Notes: generated from the sequence alone by a model not told the origin. A DNA stretch of 64,000 bases from Acidobacteriota bacterium (GCA_003385635.1 QQUY01000003.1:614196-678195); one strand, 5' to 3'. Positions 8,506 to 17,744 are shown, counted from the first letter of the stretch. Translations and numbers: made by a program.

Positions 8506-8795
8506 AGAGGCCCTTTGTGAACTTTGTGCAAACCTTGGTGTTCTTTGCGGTTAACCTGATCTTGACGTCTGAGTTCGCGAAAAAAGATTAACCGCGAAGG
8601 ACGCAAAGGTATCCGCAAAGTACGCGGAGATAATGGGTGGCTTCTGGAATGTTGAAAACCGCGCGGACTCACTTATCTTTGCGACCTTCGCGAATACCTC
8701 TGTGACCTCTGCGGTGAACGCTATTCTGAGATCTGACCGCTTGGATTTAATTTAACCGCAAATAACGCAAAGGACTTCGCTAAGTGCGCGGAGAA
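8506..8795. repeat. Word-like repeat family B, four copies in alternating orientation
   Basis: The 380-bp gap between sufS and the cupin gene has no supported gene. It carries four copies of a 'TTAACCGCGAAGGACGCAAAGG' type word, described here by position: 8506-8555 (reverse), 8588-8630 (forward), 8675-8720 (reverse) and 8752-8795 (forward). Opposite copies could pair as stem-loops. Related copies are at 9832-9946, 11466-11601 and 17455-17660. Confidence 0.75.
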
Positions 8796-8848
8796 TTGCT
8801 TGAATTGACATTCTTTTATCCTGCTTTACATCTTGAGGCTACAAGGAA

Positions 8849-9208
8849 ATGGAAAAAGTAAGTCTGTCTGAGAGATTGGACAAGATAAGCGAGCATTGGA
8901 GACCGGATGTGGTCGCCCGTCTAAATGGCCAGGAAGTAAAGGTCGTGAAATTTCAGGGCGCTTTTCCCTGGCATCACCACGAGAAGGAAGACGAGATGTT
9001 CCTTGCGTTGAAGGGCAGCTTCAAGCTCGAATTCAGGGACAAAACGGTCGTTTTGGACGAAGGCGAATTTGTCGTGGTCCCTAAAGGAGTCGAGCATCGG
9101 CCGGTCGCTGACGAAGAGGTCGAAGTGATGCTCTTCGAACCGGCAGGTATCAGAAACACTGGAAATATTGTGGACGAAAAATTTACCGCCCCGATGGAAA
9201 AAGAGTAA
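8849..9208 (+). CDS. Small cupin-domain protein
   Basis: A single-domain, 119-residue cupin. Motif 1 is WHHHEKEDEMFLALKG, giving candidate metal ligands H42-H44 and E48 or E49. Motif 2 is PKGVEHRPVA with H83. All four usual ligand positions can be filled, so a metal-binding beta-barrel is likely. The substrate is unknown; close relatives are annotated only as mannose-6-phosphate isomerase-like or cupin 2 proteins. It lies between sufS and sufU, in the same orientation, separated by repeats on both sides. Confidence 0.85.
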   Translation: MEKVSLSERLDKISEHWRPDVVARLNGQEVKVVKFQGAFPWHHHEKEDEMFLALKGSFKLEFRDKTVVLDEGEFVVVPKGVEHRPVADEEVEVMLFEPAGIRNTGNIVDEKFTAPMEKE

Positions 9209-9209
9209 G

Positions 9210-9324
9210 CCACTGATGACGGGGATGAACACGGATCTCAATGGGCGACCGCAGAATTAGAGGCCTCCATGGTTTCTGTTCAAGATCCCTTCAATAATCT
9301 GTGTTAATCCCCTTCATCTGTGGC
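9210..9324. repeat. Word-like repeat family C, inverted pair
   Basis: The arm at 9210-9236 (CCACTGATGACGGGG, GATGAACACGGAT) faces an opposite copy at 9297-9324 (ATCTGTGTTAATCCCC, TTCATCTGTGGC). They fill the gap between the cupin gene and sufU and could form a long imperfect hairpin. Fragments recur near 9795-9815, 10003-10018 and 11738-11762. Confidence 0.7.
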
Positions 9325-9335
9325 TAAATTACCAA

Positions 9336-9785
9336 ATGTCAGAACTTAGCGAGCTATACCAGGAAGTGATCCTGGACCACAACAAGAACCCTCGAAATTT
9401 CCGCGAGATCGAGAATCCTGACAAACAGGCGGATGGGAACAATCCCCTGTGCGGCGACCAGCTGAAGGTGTATGTCACTCTCGACGGAGACACCGTGAGC
9501 GACGTTTCTTTCACCGGCTCCGGATGCGCGATCTCGAAAGCTTCGGCGTCGATGATGACGCAGGTGCTGAAGGGAAAATCCCGGCTGGAGGCGGAGGTCC
9601 TTTTCGACGAGTTTCACCGGATGGTTACGGGAAAGCTCGACCCGGAGACCGAGGACACACATCTTGGCAAACTACGTATTTTCGCCGGCGTGCTCGAGTT
9701 CCCGGCGAGAGTAAAATGCGCGTCTCTAAGCTGGCACACGGTGAACGCGGCTTTGAACGGCGAGGGCGAGGTCTCAACGGAGTAG
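9336..9785 (+). CDS. sufU: SufU-type Fe-S assembly / sulfur acceptor protein
   Basis: This 149-residue protein is of the SufU branch of the IscU-like family. C39-G-D41, C64 and C128 match the zinc/cluster ligands of SufU. The 18-20 residue insertion typical of SufU relative to IscU is present between residues 80 and 126. In Gram-positive bacteria SufU binds zinc and accepts persulfide from SufS, replacing SufE. The absence of sufE here fits that role. It is the last clear SUF component of the locus. Confidence 0.95.
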   Translation: MSELSELYQEVILDHNKNPRNFREIENPDKQADGNNPLCGDQLKVYVTLDGDTVSDVSFTGSGCAISKASASMMTQVLKGKSRLEAEVLFDEFHRMVTGKLDPETEDTHLGKLRIFAGVLEFPARVKCASLSWHTVNAALNGEGEVSTE

Positions 9786-9831
9786 TGAAAGAAGCGGACA
9801 CAGATGAACACTGAAGATCTGAACTAACGAA

Positions 9832-9946
9832 GACTTTGTGTCCTTTGCGAAATCCTTTGCGCTCTTAGCGGTAGGGTCAACAAAGCAAACTGAGCCCGCC
9901 GAAGATATTTAACCGCGAAGAACACGAAGGGAGTCGCGAAGTTCGT
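9832..9946. repeat. Word-like repeat family B, inverted pair
   Basis: A reverse copy at 9832-9876 (CCTTTGCGAAATCC, GCTCTTAGCGGT) faces a forward copy at 9909-9946 (TTAACCGCGAAGAACACG). The 247-bp gap between sufU and the globin gene contains these and a family C fragment but no supported gene. Confidence 0.65.
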
Positions 9947-10032
9947 CACGAAAACCCGAGTCATTGTTGAGACGAATCAGCGAATCTTCCCGATATGGGT
10001 TCATCTGTGTCCAGTTTTCCAACAAGATCGAA

Positions 10033-10431
10033 ATGCCAGATATCGAGAACAGAGACGACATTGAACAACTGCTTCGGCGGTTCTATTCAGTGGCGATGGA
10101 AGATGAACTGATCGGGCATCATTTCGTCGGCCTCGATCTCGAAAGCCACGTGCCCGTCTTCACGGACTTCTGGGACAAGGTTCTCTTTGGAAACCGCGTC
10201 TACTTCGGCAACCCTTTGGCAGTTCACCTGAAGCTCACAGGAAAGAACCCGATCACTCTCGAACATTTCCAAAGATGGGTGGAGTTGTTTGGCGATGCGG
10301 TTGACGGCCTGTTCGAGGGAGAAACCGCCACAAACGCGAAGCTGCGCGCGAAGATGATCGCGCACAGCCTGAATACACGCATTGCCGAGGGCGACTCGGG
10401 CTTTGTCAACATTGCCGAGCACGTCCCCTAG
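10033..10431 (+). CDS. Group III truncated haemoglobin
   Basis: A 132-residue globin of the truncated group III type. The proximal haem ligand is most likely H78 in LEHFQRW, and the pattern DIEQLLRRFYSVAMEDELIGHHF at the N-terminus and FTDFWDKVLFGN in the middle are family features. ATG 10033 (MPDIENRD) is chosen over an upstream in-frame TTG at 9964, whose extra residues come from repeat sequence. Such globins are soluble and are linked to O2 or NO handling in other bacteria. Placement after sufU suggests shielding of oxygen- or NO-sensitive clusters, which is inference. Confidence 0.9.
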   Translation: MPDIENRDDIEQLLRRFYSVAMEDELIGHHFVGLDLESHVPVFTDFWDKVLFGNRVYFGNPLAVHLKLTGKNPITLEHFQRWVELFGDAVDGLFEGETATNAKLRAKMIAHSLNTRIAEGDSGFVNIAEHVP

Positions 10432-10457
10432 TTTTCGGGCCGACTTTCTGAGAAGCT

Positions 10458-11342
10458 TCAGCCGGCCGCGGCTTCCGACTTCTTCATTTCGACAACTCTT
10501 TGCGGGAACGGGATTTCGATCCCCTCACTATCAAGCGCCTTCTTGACCGCTGCTATCACGATATCAACGGCGCTGCGCGTCGAAGACTGGTCTGAAGCAG
10601 TCCAGAAGAGCATCTCCAGATTCACCGACGAATCACCAAAGTCTGTAAACCTCACGTTCGGGGCCGGGTCTTTTAGAAGGCCGTCCATCTTGTCCAGGGT
10701 CTTCTGGATCACCGTTCTGGCGTGGTCCGGATCCTCGCCGTAACCAACTCCGATGGCGACGCGTGTTCTCCGGTCGTCAAATGCAGTGAAAACCACGACC
10801 GAATTCATATACAGCTCCGAGTTCGGCACTACAACCCGTTCATTATCGAGGGTCTTTAGCTTTGTCGCCCGGACGCTTATCTCCTCTACGATGCCCTTGT
10901 AATCATCGACCTCGATCAGGTCTCCTATACGGAACGGCCTGTAAAGAAGTATCAGAAACCCCGCAAAGAGATTCTGCAGAACATCCTTGAAGGCGAATCC
11001 GAGAGCAACCGATCCTATACCGAGGCCGGTAAGAAGGTCGCCGGGCTCCATGCCCGGGAAGACCACGACCGCAGAGACAAAGAAGCCGATTATCAGTGTG
11101 GCGTAGTAGGCCAGCCTCCCGATAAGCGATCCGAGCATGTCGTCGTACTTCGCCCTTGTGACCGTCGCTTTGATGACTCGCTTTACGACGGACGCAGCGA
11201 TCACGAACGCCCCAAAGACTATGACGCCGATAACTATGTACGGCGCCTGGGTCCAGAAACTGGCGATCATTTCCGAGATCGCTTCCCGTGCCTTTTCTGT
11301 AGCCGTGATCGTGTCGTTTATTGCTGATTCTTGCAGGTACAC
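10458..11342 (-). CDS. MscS-family mechanosensitive ion channel
   Basis: The 294-residue protein has three N-terminal membrane segments (about 30-53, 75-95 and 100-125). The pore helix-like stretch GIGSVALGFAFKDVLQNLFAGFLIL is followed by the beta-domain RPFRIGDLIEVDDYKGIVEEISVRATKLKTLDN and the C-terminal alpha/beta domain. These are the defining MscS elements, and the length is close to E. coli MscS (286). It releases solutes from the cytoplasm on hypo-osmotic shock. It faces the suf cluster convergently, its stop being 26 bp from the globin stop. Confidence 0.94.
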   Translation of the reverse strand: MYLQESAINDTITATEKAREAISEMIASFWTQAPYIVIGVIVFGAFVIAASVVKRVIKATVTRAKYDDMLGSLIGRLAYYATLIIGFFVSAVVVFPGMEPGDLLTGLGIGSVALGFAFKDVLQNLFAGFLILLYRPFRIGDLIEVDDYKGIVEEISVRATKLKTLDNERVVVPNSELYMNSVVVFTAFDDRRTRVAIGVGYGEDPDHARTVIQKTLDKMDGLLKDPAPNVRFTDFGDSSVNLEMLFWTASDQSSTRSAVDIVIAAVKKALDSEGIEIPFPQRVVEMKKSEAAAG

Positions 11343-11866
11343 TTTCCCCTCCTTGCTAAATGATTGTTTGTTAGAAGGTTATAGCCTCGGCATTTGACGG
11401 GCAAGCTTCCCTCTCCATTTGATCCACACTCTTGATGATCCACGCGTGGATCTATTCTGAAATCGTCGCTTCCTCTGCGAATGCTTTAGGTCCTTCGCGG
11501 TTAGATCTCTTCACCAATCTCGGTTTGCAGACTTTTTCCCGCGGCAAAGGTCACGAAGTTAAACACAGAGGTAACAAGGTCTTTCGCAGAAACCGCCGGT
11601 TCAGTTTCTTTTTTCCGGCAGTTCTGACATAAGGGTAAGAGAGTCGGTCCCGCAGATGAACACATACAATGAAAGGTCTCGATCCTGTGTTCGGTTTCCC
11701 TCGTGATCATCCCGATCGTCCCTCAGAACCAAGGCACATACGATCCATCTGTGTTTATTTGTGTCCGATTCTCTTGTCGTGTTCTCAAGACCGGAGTTGA
11801 AAATCATCGTGATTCCATTTACCGTAATTCTTTCCGAAATCACCCTGTCCTGCCCCGTATAAGCCA
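11343..11866. other. Intergenic region with family B and C repeat fragments
   Basis: This 524-bp divergent gap between the mscS-like gene and menC holds no supported gene. Family B words are seen at about 11466-11511 (CTGCGAATGC, CCTTCGCGGTTAGA) and 11550-11601. Family C words (ATCTGTGTTTATTTGTGTCC) lie at about 11742-11762. It must include the promoters of both flanking genes, but I could not identify them with confidence. Confidence 0.5.
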
Positions 11867-12979
11867 GTGAAGATCAGCCGAATAGAACTTACCGAGATCA
11901 ATTTGCCGCTAGTCCATTTTTTCGAGACGAGCTTTGGCCGAACTATAGAACGCCGGATCATCCTTGTCCGAGTTGTCGATGAGGAGGGAGCAGAAGGCTG
12001 GGGAGAGTGTACTTGCGGCGAAGTGCCGAATTACTCTGAGGAATGGACCGATTCGTGCTGGGAAACGATCGAGAAGATCCTATCTCCGTTACTTGTGGGA
12101 AAGGAGATAGGCAGCGCCTCAGAGGTATGGTCACTATTTTCTGCCGTTCGCGGAAACCGCATGTCCAAGGCGGCGATCGAGACAGCAGTTTGGGATCTGG
12201 AAGCAAAGAAGCTCGATACGCCTTTGTGGAAGCACCTCGGCGGAACTCAGGAGGAGATCGCTTGCGGCGTATCGATCGGCATCCAGGATTCGGTCGAAGA
12301 ATTGCTGGACAAGATCCACACCGAACTGGAAGCTGGCTATCGCCGGATAAAAGTGAAGATCGCGCCGGGCTGGGATCGCGACATCATAGCTCGTATTCGT
12401 CATAGGTTTGGCGACATACCGTTGATGGGAGATGCGAATTCGGCTTACACATTAGGTGATGCGGATCTGTTTAAGTCGATGGAAGAGTTCGATCTGATGA
12501 TGTTCGAACAGCCCCTTTCCCGTTCCGACATTGTTGACCACGCAAAGCTCCAGAAAGAACTTTTGACCTCGATCTGTCTCGATGAATCGATCCATTCTCC
12601 CGAAGATGCGCGGAAGGCGATCGAACTCGGGTCCTGCAGGATCGTGAACGTAAAGCTCGGAAGGGTAGGAGGTCATCAGCAGGCAAGGGAAGTCGAAACG
12701 GTATGCCGCGGCGCGGGAGTTCCGGTGTGGTGCGGCGGAATGCTTGAGTCCGGCATCGGGCGTGCGCATAACATAGCGATGTCGACACTCGAAGGATTTA
12801 CACTTCCGGGAGATGTTTCGGCAAGCAAGCGATACTGGCACGAGGACATAATCGACCCGGAAGTGGCGGTCTCTTCAGACGGGTACATCATTCCGCCCGA
12901 AGGGCCGGGCATCGGATTCAAGGTGAGAGCAGACAGGATCGAGAAGCTCGCCGTGCGAGAGACGATCATTCGAGACTGA
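11867..12979 (+). CDS. menC: o-Succinylbenzoate synthase (enolase superfamily)
   Basis: The 370-residue protein belongs to the muconate-lactonising subgroup of the enolase superfamily. The acid/base lysines lie in [11 protein letters not shown] and [10 protein letters not shown], and the metal ligands in GDANSAY, FEQPL and LDESI. The C-terminal blocks [15 protein letters not shown] and [19 protein letters not shown] are characteristic of the MenC/N-acylamino-acid racemase family. MenC dehydrates SHCHC to o-succinylbenzoate in menaquinone synthesis. No other men gene is in the window, so racemase activity remains an alternative. The start is GTG 11867; no in-frame ATG is near. Confidence 0.85.
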   Translation: MKISRIELTEINLPLVHFFETSFGRTIERRIILVRVVDEEGAEGWGECTCGEVPNYSEEWTDSCWETIEKILSPLLVGKEIGSASEVWSLFSAVRGNRMSKAAIETAVWDLEAKKLDTPLWKHLGGTQEEIACGVSIGIQDSVEELLDKIHTELEAGYRRIKVKIAPGWDRDIIARIRHRFGDIPLMGDANSAYTLGDADLFKSMEEFDLMMFEQPLSRSDIVDHAKLQKELLTSICLDESIHSPEDARKAIELGSCRIVNVKLGRVGGHQQAREVETVCRGAGVPVWCGGMLESGIGRAHNIAMSTLEGFTLPGDVSASKRYWHEDIIDPEVAVSSDGYIIPPEGPGIGFKVRADRIEKLAVRETIIRD

Positions 12980-12992
12980 ACGCTAACGTAAG

Positions 12993-13085
12993 AACACCAC
13001 TGAGGTCGCAGGGAGCACAGAGGTCAATGAAAGCGCAGCAATCGAGTTGTCCAAAACTCCGTGCTCGCTGTGTCCTCTGTGGTGG
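12993..13085. repeat. Word-like repeat family A, inverted pair
   Basis: The forward arm 12993-13025 (CACCACTGAGG, GGGAGCACAGAGG) faces the reverse arm 13056-13085 (ACTCCGTGCTCGCTG, TCCTCTGTGGTGG) across about 30 bp, giving a potential long hairpin just after menC. Confidence 0.7.
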
Positions 13086-13184
13086 ATTGTCACCGGGCCC
13101 GTAACTTCCGCTCCGGGTACAGATGAAGAGGCGTCCTGATCTTCTCCCTTGCCCACGCGCAGGCTGCCGGCACGATTGACGATG

Positions 13185-13291
13185 TTGGCGGGGACAAGCC
13201 CCGCTCGACAGGTCGATTCACTATTCACGATTCACGATCCACTATTTACTAGTTCACGATTCACTATTTATTAAGCAGGCGGGACGCCTGC
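13185..13291. repeat. Low-complexity word repeats upstream of ettA
   Basis: Three elements follow one another: a GC-rich hairpin word (GGCGGGGACAAGCCCCGC, about 13188-13205), a 'TTCACGATTCACTATT' word repeated with variation over 13216-13273, and at 13275-13291 the palindrome GCAGGCG-GGA-CGCCTGC, which is the reverse complement of 2220-2236. The ettA start is 9 bp further on. No gene is supported in the 321-bp gap. Confidence 0.65.
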
Positions 13292-13300
13292 ATTCCGTTT

Positions 13301-14983
13301 ATGACCGAACCAAACAAGATAATCTTTTCAATGGTCAAGGTTTCGAAGTTCTACGACAAGAAGCCTGTCCTGAAAGACATATATCTATCGTTTTTCTACG
13401 GCGCCAAGATAGGCGTCCTTGGCCTGAACGGCGCGGGTAAGTCTTCGCTTTTGAGGATCATCGCTGGCGTCGACAAAGAGATAAACGGCGAAGTCGTCTT
13501 TTCCGAAGGCTACACGGTCGGCTACCTCGAACAGGAACCTAAGCTGGATGACTCAAAGCCGGTTCGCGAGGTTGTCGAAGAGGGCGTTCAGGAAACCGTC
13601 GATCTTCTTAAGGAGTACAACGAGATCAATCTCAAGTTCGGCGAGGAAATGAACGAAGACGAGATGAACGCGTTACTCGAACGTCAGGGCGAGGTCCAGA
13701 ACGAGTTAGATGCGGCGAACGCCTGGGACCTCGACAGCCGTCTTGAGATGGCGATGGATGCCCTCCGCTGTCCGCCCGGGGATACGAAGATCGAGAAACT
13801 GTCTGGCGGAGAAAAACGCCGGGTCGCGCTCTGCCGTCTGCTTTTGAAAAAGCCCGACATACTCTTGCTCGACGAGCCTACGAACCACCTCGATGCTGAA
13901 ACCGTCGCCTGGCTGGAGCAGCATCTGCAAAAGTACGAAGGTACTGTCATCGCCGTCACGCACGACCGATATTTCCTGGACAATGTAGCGGGCTGGATCC
14001 TTGAGCTTGACCGCGGCGAGGGAATTCCCTGGAAGGGTAACTATTCCTCGTGGCTTGAGCAGAAGCAGAAACGTATCGCCAACGAAGAGAAGGCTGAGAA
14101 GAAGCGCCAGAAGACTTTGGAACGCGAGCTCGAATGGATCCGCATGACGCCGAAGGGCCAGCACGCGAAGTCCAAAGCAAGGATCAACCAGTACGAGCAG
14201 CTTCTGAAGCAGGACACGGAGAAACGCTCCGAAGATCTAGAGATCTTCATACCGCCCGGTGACCGTTTGGGGGATGTTGTCATCGAGGCCGAAGGTGTTT
14301 CGAAGGCCTATGGTGAAAGGCTCCTTTTTGAAGATCTCGAATTCCGGCTGCCTCCCGGAGGGATCGTCGGGGTGATAGGGCCGAACGGTGCCGGAAAAAC
14401 TACTCTCTTCAGGCTGATCACCGGTCAGGAGGAAGCGGATTCAGGTTCGTTCAAGGTCGGTGAAACGGTAAATCTTGGCTATGTCGACCAATCGAGGGAC
14501 TCGCTTTCGGGTGACAAGTCGATATGGGAGGAGATCTCGGGCGGCACGGACGTAGTGAAGCTCGGCGACCGGGAGGTCAACTCGCGTGCGTATGTAGCGA
14601 GGTTCAACTTCTCCGGCAGCGATCAACAGAAAAGAGTCGGTTCGTTATCGGGAGGAGAACGCAACCGGGTCCATCTCGCAAAGACGCTAAAAAGCGGCGC
14701 AAACGTCATCCTCCTTGACGAGCCGACGAACGATCTGGACGTCAACACGATGCGTGCTCTTGAGGAAGCGCTGGAGAACTTCGGCGGCTGTGCGGTTGTC
14801 ATCAGCCACGACCGGTGGTTCCTGGACCGCATTGCGACGCACATACTCGCCTTCGAAGGAAATTCGAGTGTGGTATATTTTGACGGAAACTTTTCTCAAT
14901 ACGAGGCGGACCGAAAGGAACGTCTCGGTCACGAGGCTGACCAACCGCACAGGATCAAATACAGAAGCCTCACAAGAGACTAA
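13301..14983 (+). CDS. ettA: ABC-F protein EttA (energy-dependent translational throttle)
   Basis: The 560-residue protein has two ABC ATPase domains and no membrane segment. Walker A motifs are GLNGAGKSS and GPNGAGKTT, signatures are [15 protein letters not shown] and [15 protein letters not shown], and Walker B motifs are [12 protein letters not shown] and [12 protein letters not shown]. Between the domains lies the charged linker around residues 250-310 ([21 protein letters not shown]), the P-site tRNA-interaction motif of ABC-F proteins. Length and the GKNYSSW-like element [10 protein letters not shown] agree with EttA. It binds the ribosomal E site and gates translation according to the ATP/ADP ratio. 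Confidence 0.93.
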   Translation: MTEPNKIIFSMVKVSKFYDKKPVLKDIYLSFFYGAKIGVLGLNGAGKSSLLRIIAGVDKEINGEVVFSEGYTVGYLEQEPKLDDSKPVREVVEEGVQETVDLLKEYNEINLKFGEEMNEDEMNALLERQGEVQNELDAANAWDLDSRLEMAMDALRCPPGDTKIEKLSGGEKRRVALCRLLLKKPDILLLDEPTNHLDAETVAWLEQHLQKYEGTVIAVTHDRYFLDNVAGWILELDRGEGIPWKGNYSSWLEQKQKRIANEEKAEKKRQKTLERELEWIRMTPKGQHAKSKARINQYEQLLKQDTEKRSEDLEIFIPPGDRLGDVVIEAEGVSKAYGERLLFEDLEFRLPPGGIVGVIGPNGAGKTTLFRLITGQEEADSGSFKVGETVNLGYVDQSRDSLSGDKSIWEEISGGTDVVKLGDREVNSRAYVARFNFSGSDQQKRVGSLSGGERNRVHLAKTLKSGANVILLDEPTNDLDVNTMRALEEALENFGGCAVVISHDRWFLDRIATHILAFEGNSSVVYFDGNFSQYEADRKERLGHEADQPHRIKYRSLTRD

Positions 14984-15051
14984 AACCAGGGGTTAGGGCT
15001 CGGGCGCGCGTCCGGGCGATCGTTCATATCGTATTCCAGCTTTACCGAAGA

Positions 15052-15840
15052 ATGAGTATGAATCGACTCACTCGCACGGGGGGCCTGAAATTAGGGGCTC
15101 TCTTTGCGCTTTCACTCGCTTTTGTCTCGTGTGGACTGAGCGAAGCGGAAACTACCTCTAACTCGCCTGTCATTGTTCCAGAGGACAGCGCCGAACCATC
15201 TCCAGAAATTCCTGCGGCACAGGTTGAACTTCTAGACCCCGAACATTCTGAATCCGAGTACCCGATCGGCAGGTTCGATTTTAGAAATCATACGTATCCT
15301 CTGCCGAGAGGCTGGCAGGAAGCAGATGGCGAAGATCTTACGCTTGCGCAGGGATTCAGGCGAACGACCGAAAACAAGATTGGGATGGAGTACGTCACGA
15401 CCAAATTCTTCGACTGCACGGGCGACGGTCAGGACGATGCTGTCGTTATCCTAAAAGTCGGGACCGCCGGATCTGCGCTCCCGCATCTTGTCTATTTTTA
15501 CGAATGGAAGGACGATAAGCCTGAATTGATCTGGTATTTCCGGACCGGCGATCGCGCCGACGGCGGGTTGAAGAAAATATATCCAGAGGACGGAGGCGTC
15601 GTTGTTGAGCTGTTTGGGGAAGACCGTTACATCTTCGGTGAGATGGAAACGCTGAACATCCCGGGCGATGAAGCGCAGCTCTGCTGTCCTACCCATTTCA
15701 CGAAGAACCGGTACAAGTGGACGAACGGGGCGTTCAGGATGGACGGTGACCGGCTTACCTATTCGCTTGTTGATCCGGACAAGGAGCCCATCTCGAATCT
15801 GGGTGAAGTGAGGGCCAAGGAGGCAGGTGAATCACGGTAG
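15052..15840 (+). CDS. Putative lipoprotein of unknown function
   Basis: The 262-residue protein has a signal peptide ending in a lipobox-like ALSLAFVSC, with C at about residue 27, so it is probably lipid-anchored and faces the periplasm. A short Pro/Glu-rich linker follows. The globular part contains FFDCTGDGQDDAVVIL, a D-x-T-G-D-G-x-D-D motif like the calcium-binding loops of FG-GAP/VCBS repeats, and ends in a folded beta-rich segment. I do not recognise the family. The stop overlaps the next start by 14 bp, indicating translational coupling. Confidence 0.75.
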   Translation: MSMNRLTRTGGLKLGALFALSLAFVSCGLSEAETTSNSPVIVPEDSAEPSPEIPAAQVELLDPEHSESEYPIGRFDFRNHTYPLPRGWQEADGEDLTLAQGFRRTTENKIGMEYVTTKFFDCTGDGQDDAVVILKVGTAGSALPHLVYFYEWKDDKPELIWYFRTGDRADGGLKKIYPEDGGVVVELFGEDRYIFGEMETLNIPGDEAQLCCPTHFTKNRYKWTNGAFRMDGDRLTYSLVDPDKEPISNLGEVRAKEAGESR

Positions 15841-17251
15841 CAGCGGCCTCATACTGCTAGCAGTTTACCTGGCCCTTGCAGCCTTTCTGCTGCCTCTGTA
15901 TTCGCTGCCGGGCAGCGAAACCGATCTTATCAACCGCGCGGCCGCTGCTTCGCTTGTCGAGAACACCTCATTCGACATCTCCCGGTTTGAGGAGCAGTCG
16001 GATGTGAAGTTCAGCGATGTGCGTCGTGTCGACGGTGCCGTATATCCCGACAGTCCGCCAGGATTCGCCGTCGCCTCGGCACCCTTCTACGCGATCGTGC
16101 GGTTGATACTCGGACCCGCAGGCCGTGACAATCTCGAATCCGGTTGGTTGGCAATGAGGCTCTTGCTTGCCTCGCTGCCGGTTCTGCTTCTCGGTATATG
16201 GCTGTTCTCCAGCGAGGTTGATGCATATTCGCTTGCGATCCTTCTGTTCGCCACACCACTGCTTCCACTCAGCTTTCTGTTCACATCGTACGTCTTCGTC
16301 GCGGTTCTCGTATATCTCGCGTTCCGGGTCATCTTCGATTTTGAACGGGTAATGCCGGGCCGCTGCTTTACGGCGGGAGTCTTTCTCGGATTCTGCCTGA
16401 TGTGCGACCTCCGCTCCGTATTGCCGATCGCGGTCTTTCTCGTGGGTTTGTTGTTTACGGGCGGAAAGGAAGTCGGGACAAGAATTCTCTGCTACCTTGT
16501 CGGAGTGATTCCGTTTGCTGCGGCGATCGGATTCTATTCGTGGTGGCTCTTGGGTTCTCCGCTGGAAATAATTCCGACAGACGATTTCAAGGTGCCGACG
16601 CTCTATTCCTTCTTTCAACTATGGATCAGTCCGGCGAAAGGGCTGTTCTTCTACTCGCCCGTCCTGTTGTTCTCTTTGATCGCGGTGGTCACGACAAAAG
16701 AGGGTGGAACGCTGAGGTTCGGAGTTAAGTACTCGCTTGTCGTTCTCGCGCTGGTGCTTGCCGTATTTTGGCGAGAGAACGGTATCGATCAAGCGGTCCC
16801 AGCGGCATCACTGGCCTTCACAATTCCGATGCTTCTCGATCCCCTGTTTGACGGGGAGGCCGATGAATATCCGAGCATATGGCGCGGTCTTTTCTTCGCC
16901 CTTTCTCTGTTGCTCTGTTCAATTCCTCTTTTTACTTATCCATTCTCGCCGGCAGCGCTTTCGTACCCGCACAACTCGCTATGGTGGCCTCTGATCTTTG
17001 AACAGATGGCATTCACGCCGAATATCGTAATGTGGTTTGGCTTTGAAAGTCCCTGGTTAATCCTAGTCCCGGCACTCGCCGTGGTCCTTGTGTTCTTCGC
17101 AGTGATACGAACTGCCAGATATCCAGCGCGTTTTGCAGCCGGGGCGTTAGTCGGCGTCCTGCTGGTGGGTGCTTACGTCTTTACTCTTGACCTTGAACCG
17201 GGGAAGGCGAAGCCAGTCATTGATCAGGTATCCGGCGTCATTGACCATTGA
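15827..17251 (+). CDS. Multi-pass membrane protein, glycosyltransferase-like
   Basis: This 474-residue protein has about eleven hydrophobic segments. The first periplasmic-type loop contains GAVYPDSPPGFAVASAPFYA, reminiscent of the 'Y..K.PG....A.P.Y' loop of GT-C lipid-linked sugar transferases, but no catalytic Asp motif can be assigned with certainty. The start is GTG 15827, preceded by AAGGAGG at 15817-15823 and overlapping the lipoprotein gene. The last residues (VIDH) and the stop codon are supplied by a tandem ATTGACC repeat that runs through the gene end. Confidence 0.75.
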   Translation: MNHGSSGLILLAVYLALAAFLLPLYSLPGSETDLINRAAAASLVENTSFDISRFEEQSDVKFSDVRRVDGAVYPDSPPGFAVASAPFYAIVRLILGPAGRDNLESGWLAMRLLLASLPVLLLGIWLFSSEVDAYSLAILLFATPLLPLSFLFTSYVFVAVLVYLAFRVIFDFERVMPGRCFTAGVFLGFCLMCDLRSVLPIAVFLVGLLFTGGKEVGTRILCYLVGVIPFAAAIGFYSWWLLGSPLEIIPTDDFKVPTLYSFFQLWISPAKGLFFYSPVLLFSLIAVVTTKEGGTLRFGVKYSLVVLALVLAVFWRENGIDQAVPAASLAFTIPMLLDPLFDGEADEYPSIWRGLFFALSLLLCSIPLFTYPFSPAALSYPHNSLWWPLIFEQMAFTPNIVMWFGFESPWLILVPALAVVLVFFAVIRTARYPARFAAGALVGVLLVGAYVFTLDLEPGKAKPVIDQVSGVIDH

Positions 17252-17267
17252 CCATTGACCATTGACC
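17240..17267. repeat. Tandem 7-bp repeat, four copies of ATTGACC
   Basis: Four perfect head-to-tail copies of ATTGACC start inside the preceding CDS and provide its TGA stop at 17249-17251. The array then breaks into ATTGACCAATG-like sequence. Confidence 0.85.
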
Positions 17268-17724
17268 AATGAAATCGGTACCCGGAGCGGTAGCGACGGA
17301 CCTTCTTTCCGCCGCTGTTCGCCGGTCCAATTCATCTAACAACTAAAGCCCCAGAGTGGGATATCAGGACAGCGATCCTCCCCTAGCTAAAGCAGGGGGC
17401 AGCTGATGGCGAACCGCAACGTTTCTCCTAGCACAGCATATCCAGACGATTCTTTTTTACGCTCCTTGGCGCCTCAGCGATTTAGCGAGAGATTCTCCCT
17501 CTTTCGTAGATTTCACTTGATGTCGAAGATGACGGCGTAGGTGGGTTCCCGCAAAGCTGCGAAGTCGCCAAGTACCGCTAAGAAGAAGGGAACTAGCGAA
17601 GTTTTCTTTGCGCTCCTTGGCGCCTTAGCGTGTTTGCGAGAGGTCTTCCCGCGTAAACAGATTCCGTTTTGCGATCAGCTCCGGCCTCGTGGACGTGTTC
17701 CCGCAAAGCAATACCGGTAGTTAT
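17268..17724. other. Intergenic region with family B word repeats
   Basis: No gene is supported. Family B words appear in both orientations: reverse copies around 17455-17495 (CTCCTTGGCGCCTCAGCG) and 17607-17643, and a forward copy around 17549-17595 (CGCAAAGCTGCGAAGTCGCC). The forward and second reverse copies face each other and could form a hairpin. Confidence 0.6.
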
Positions 17725-17743
17725 TACTTTGTGTCACAAAGTA
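17725..17743. promoter_or_regulatory. Perfect 19-bp palindromic operator candidate
   Basis: TACTTTGTG-T-CACAAAGTA is a perfect palindrome with 9-bp arms. It ends one base before the -35 hexamer of the operon promoter, a position where a dimeric winged-helix protein would block polymerase. The second gene of the operon encodes such a regulator, so autoregulation is the simplest reading. This is inference. Confidence 0.7.
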
Positions 17744-17744
17744 C

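Noticed and set aside
8506..8795. CRISPR array
   Set aside because: The repeats are imperfect, alternate in orientation and lack regular unique spacers; no cas gene is present.
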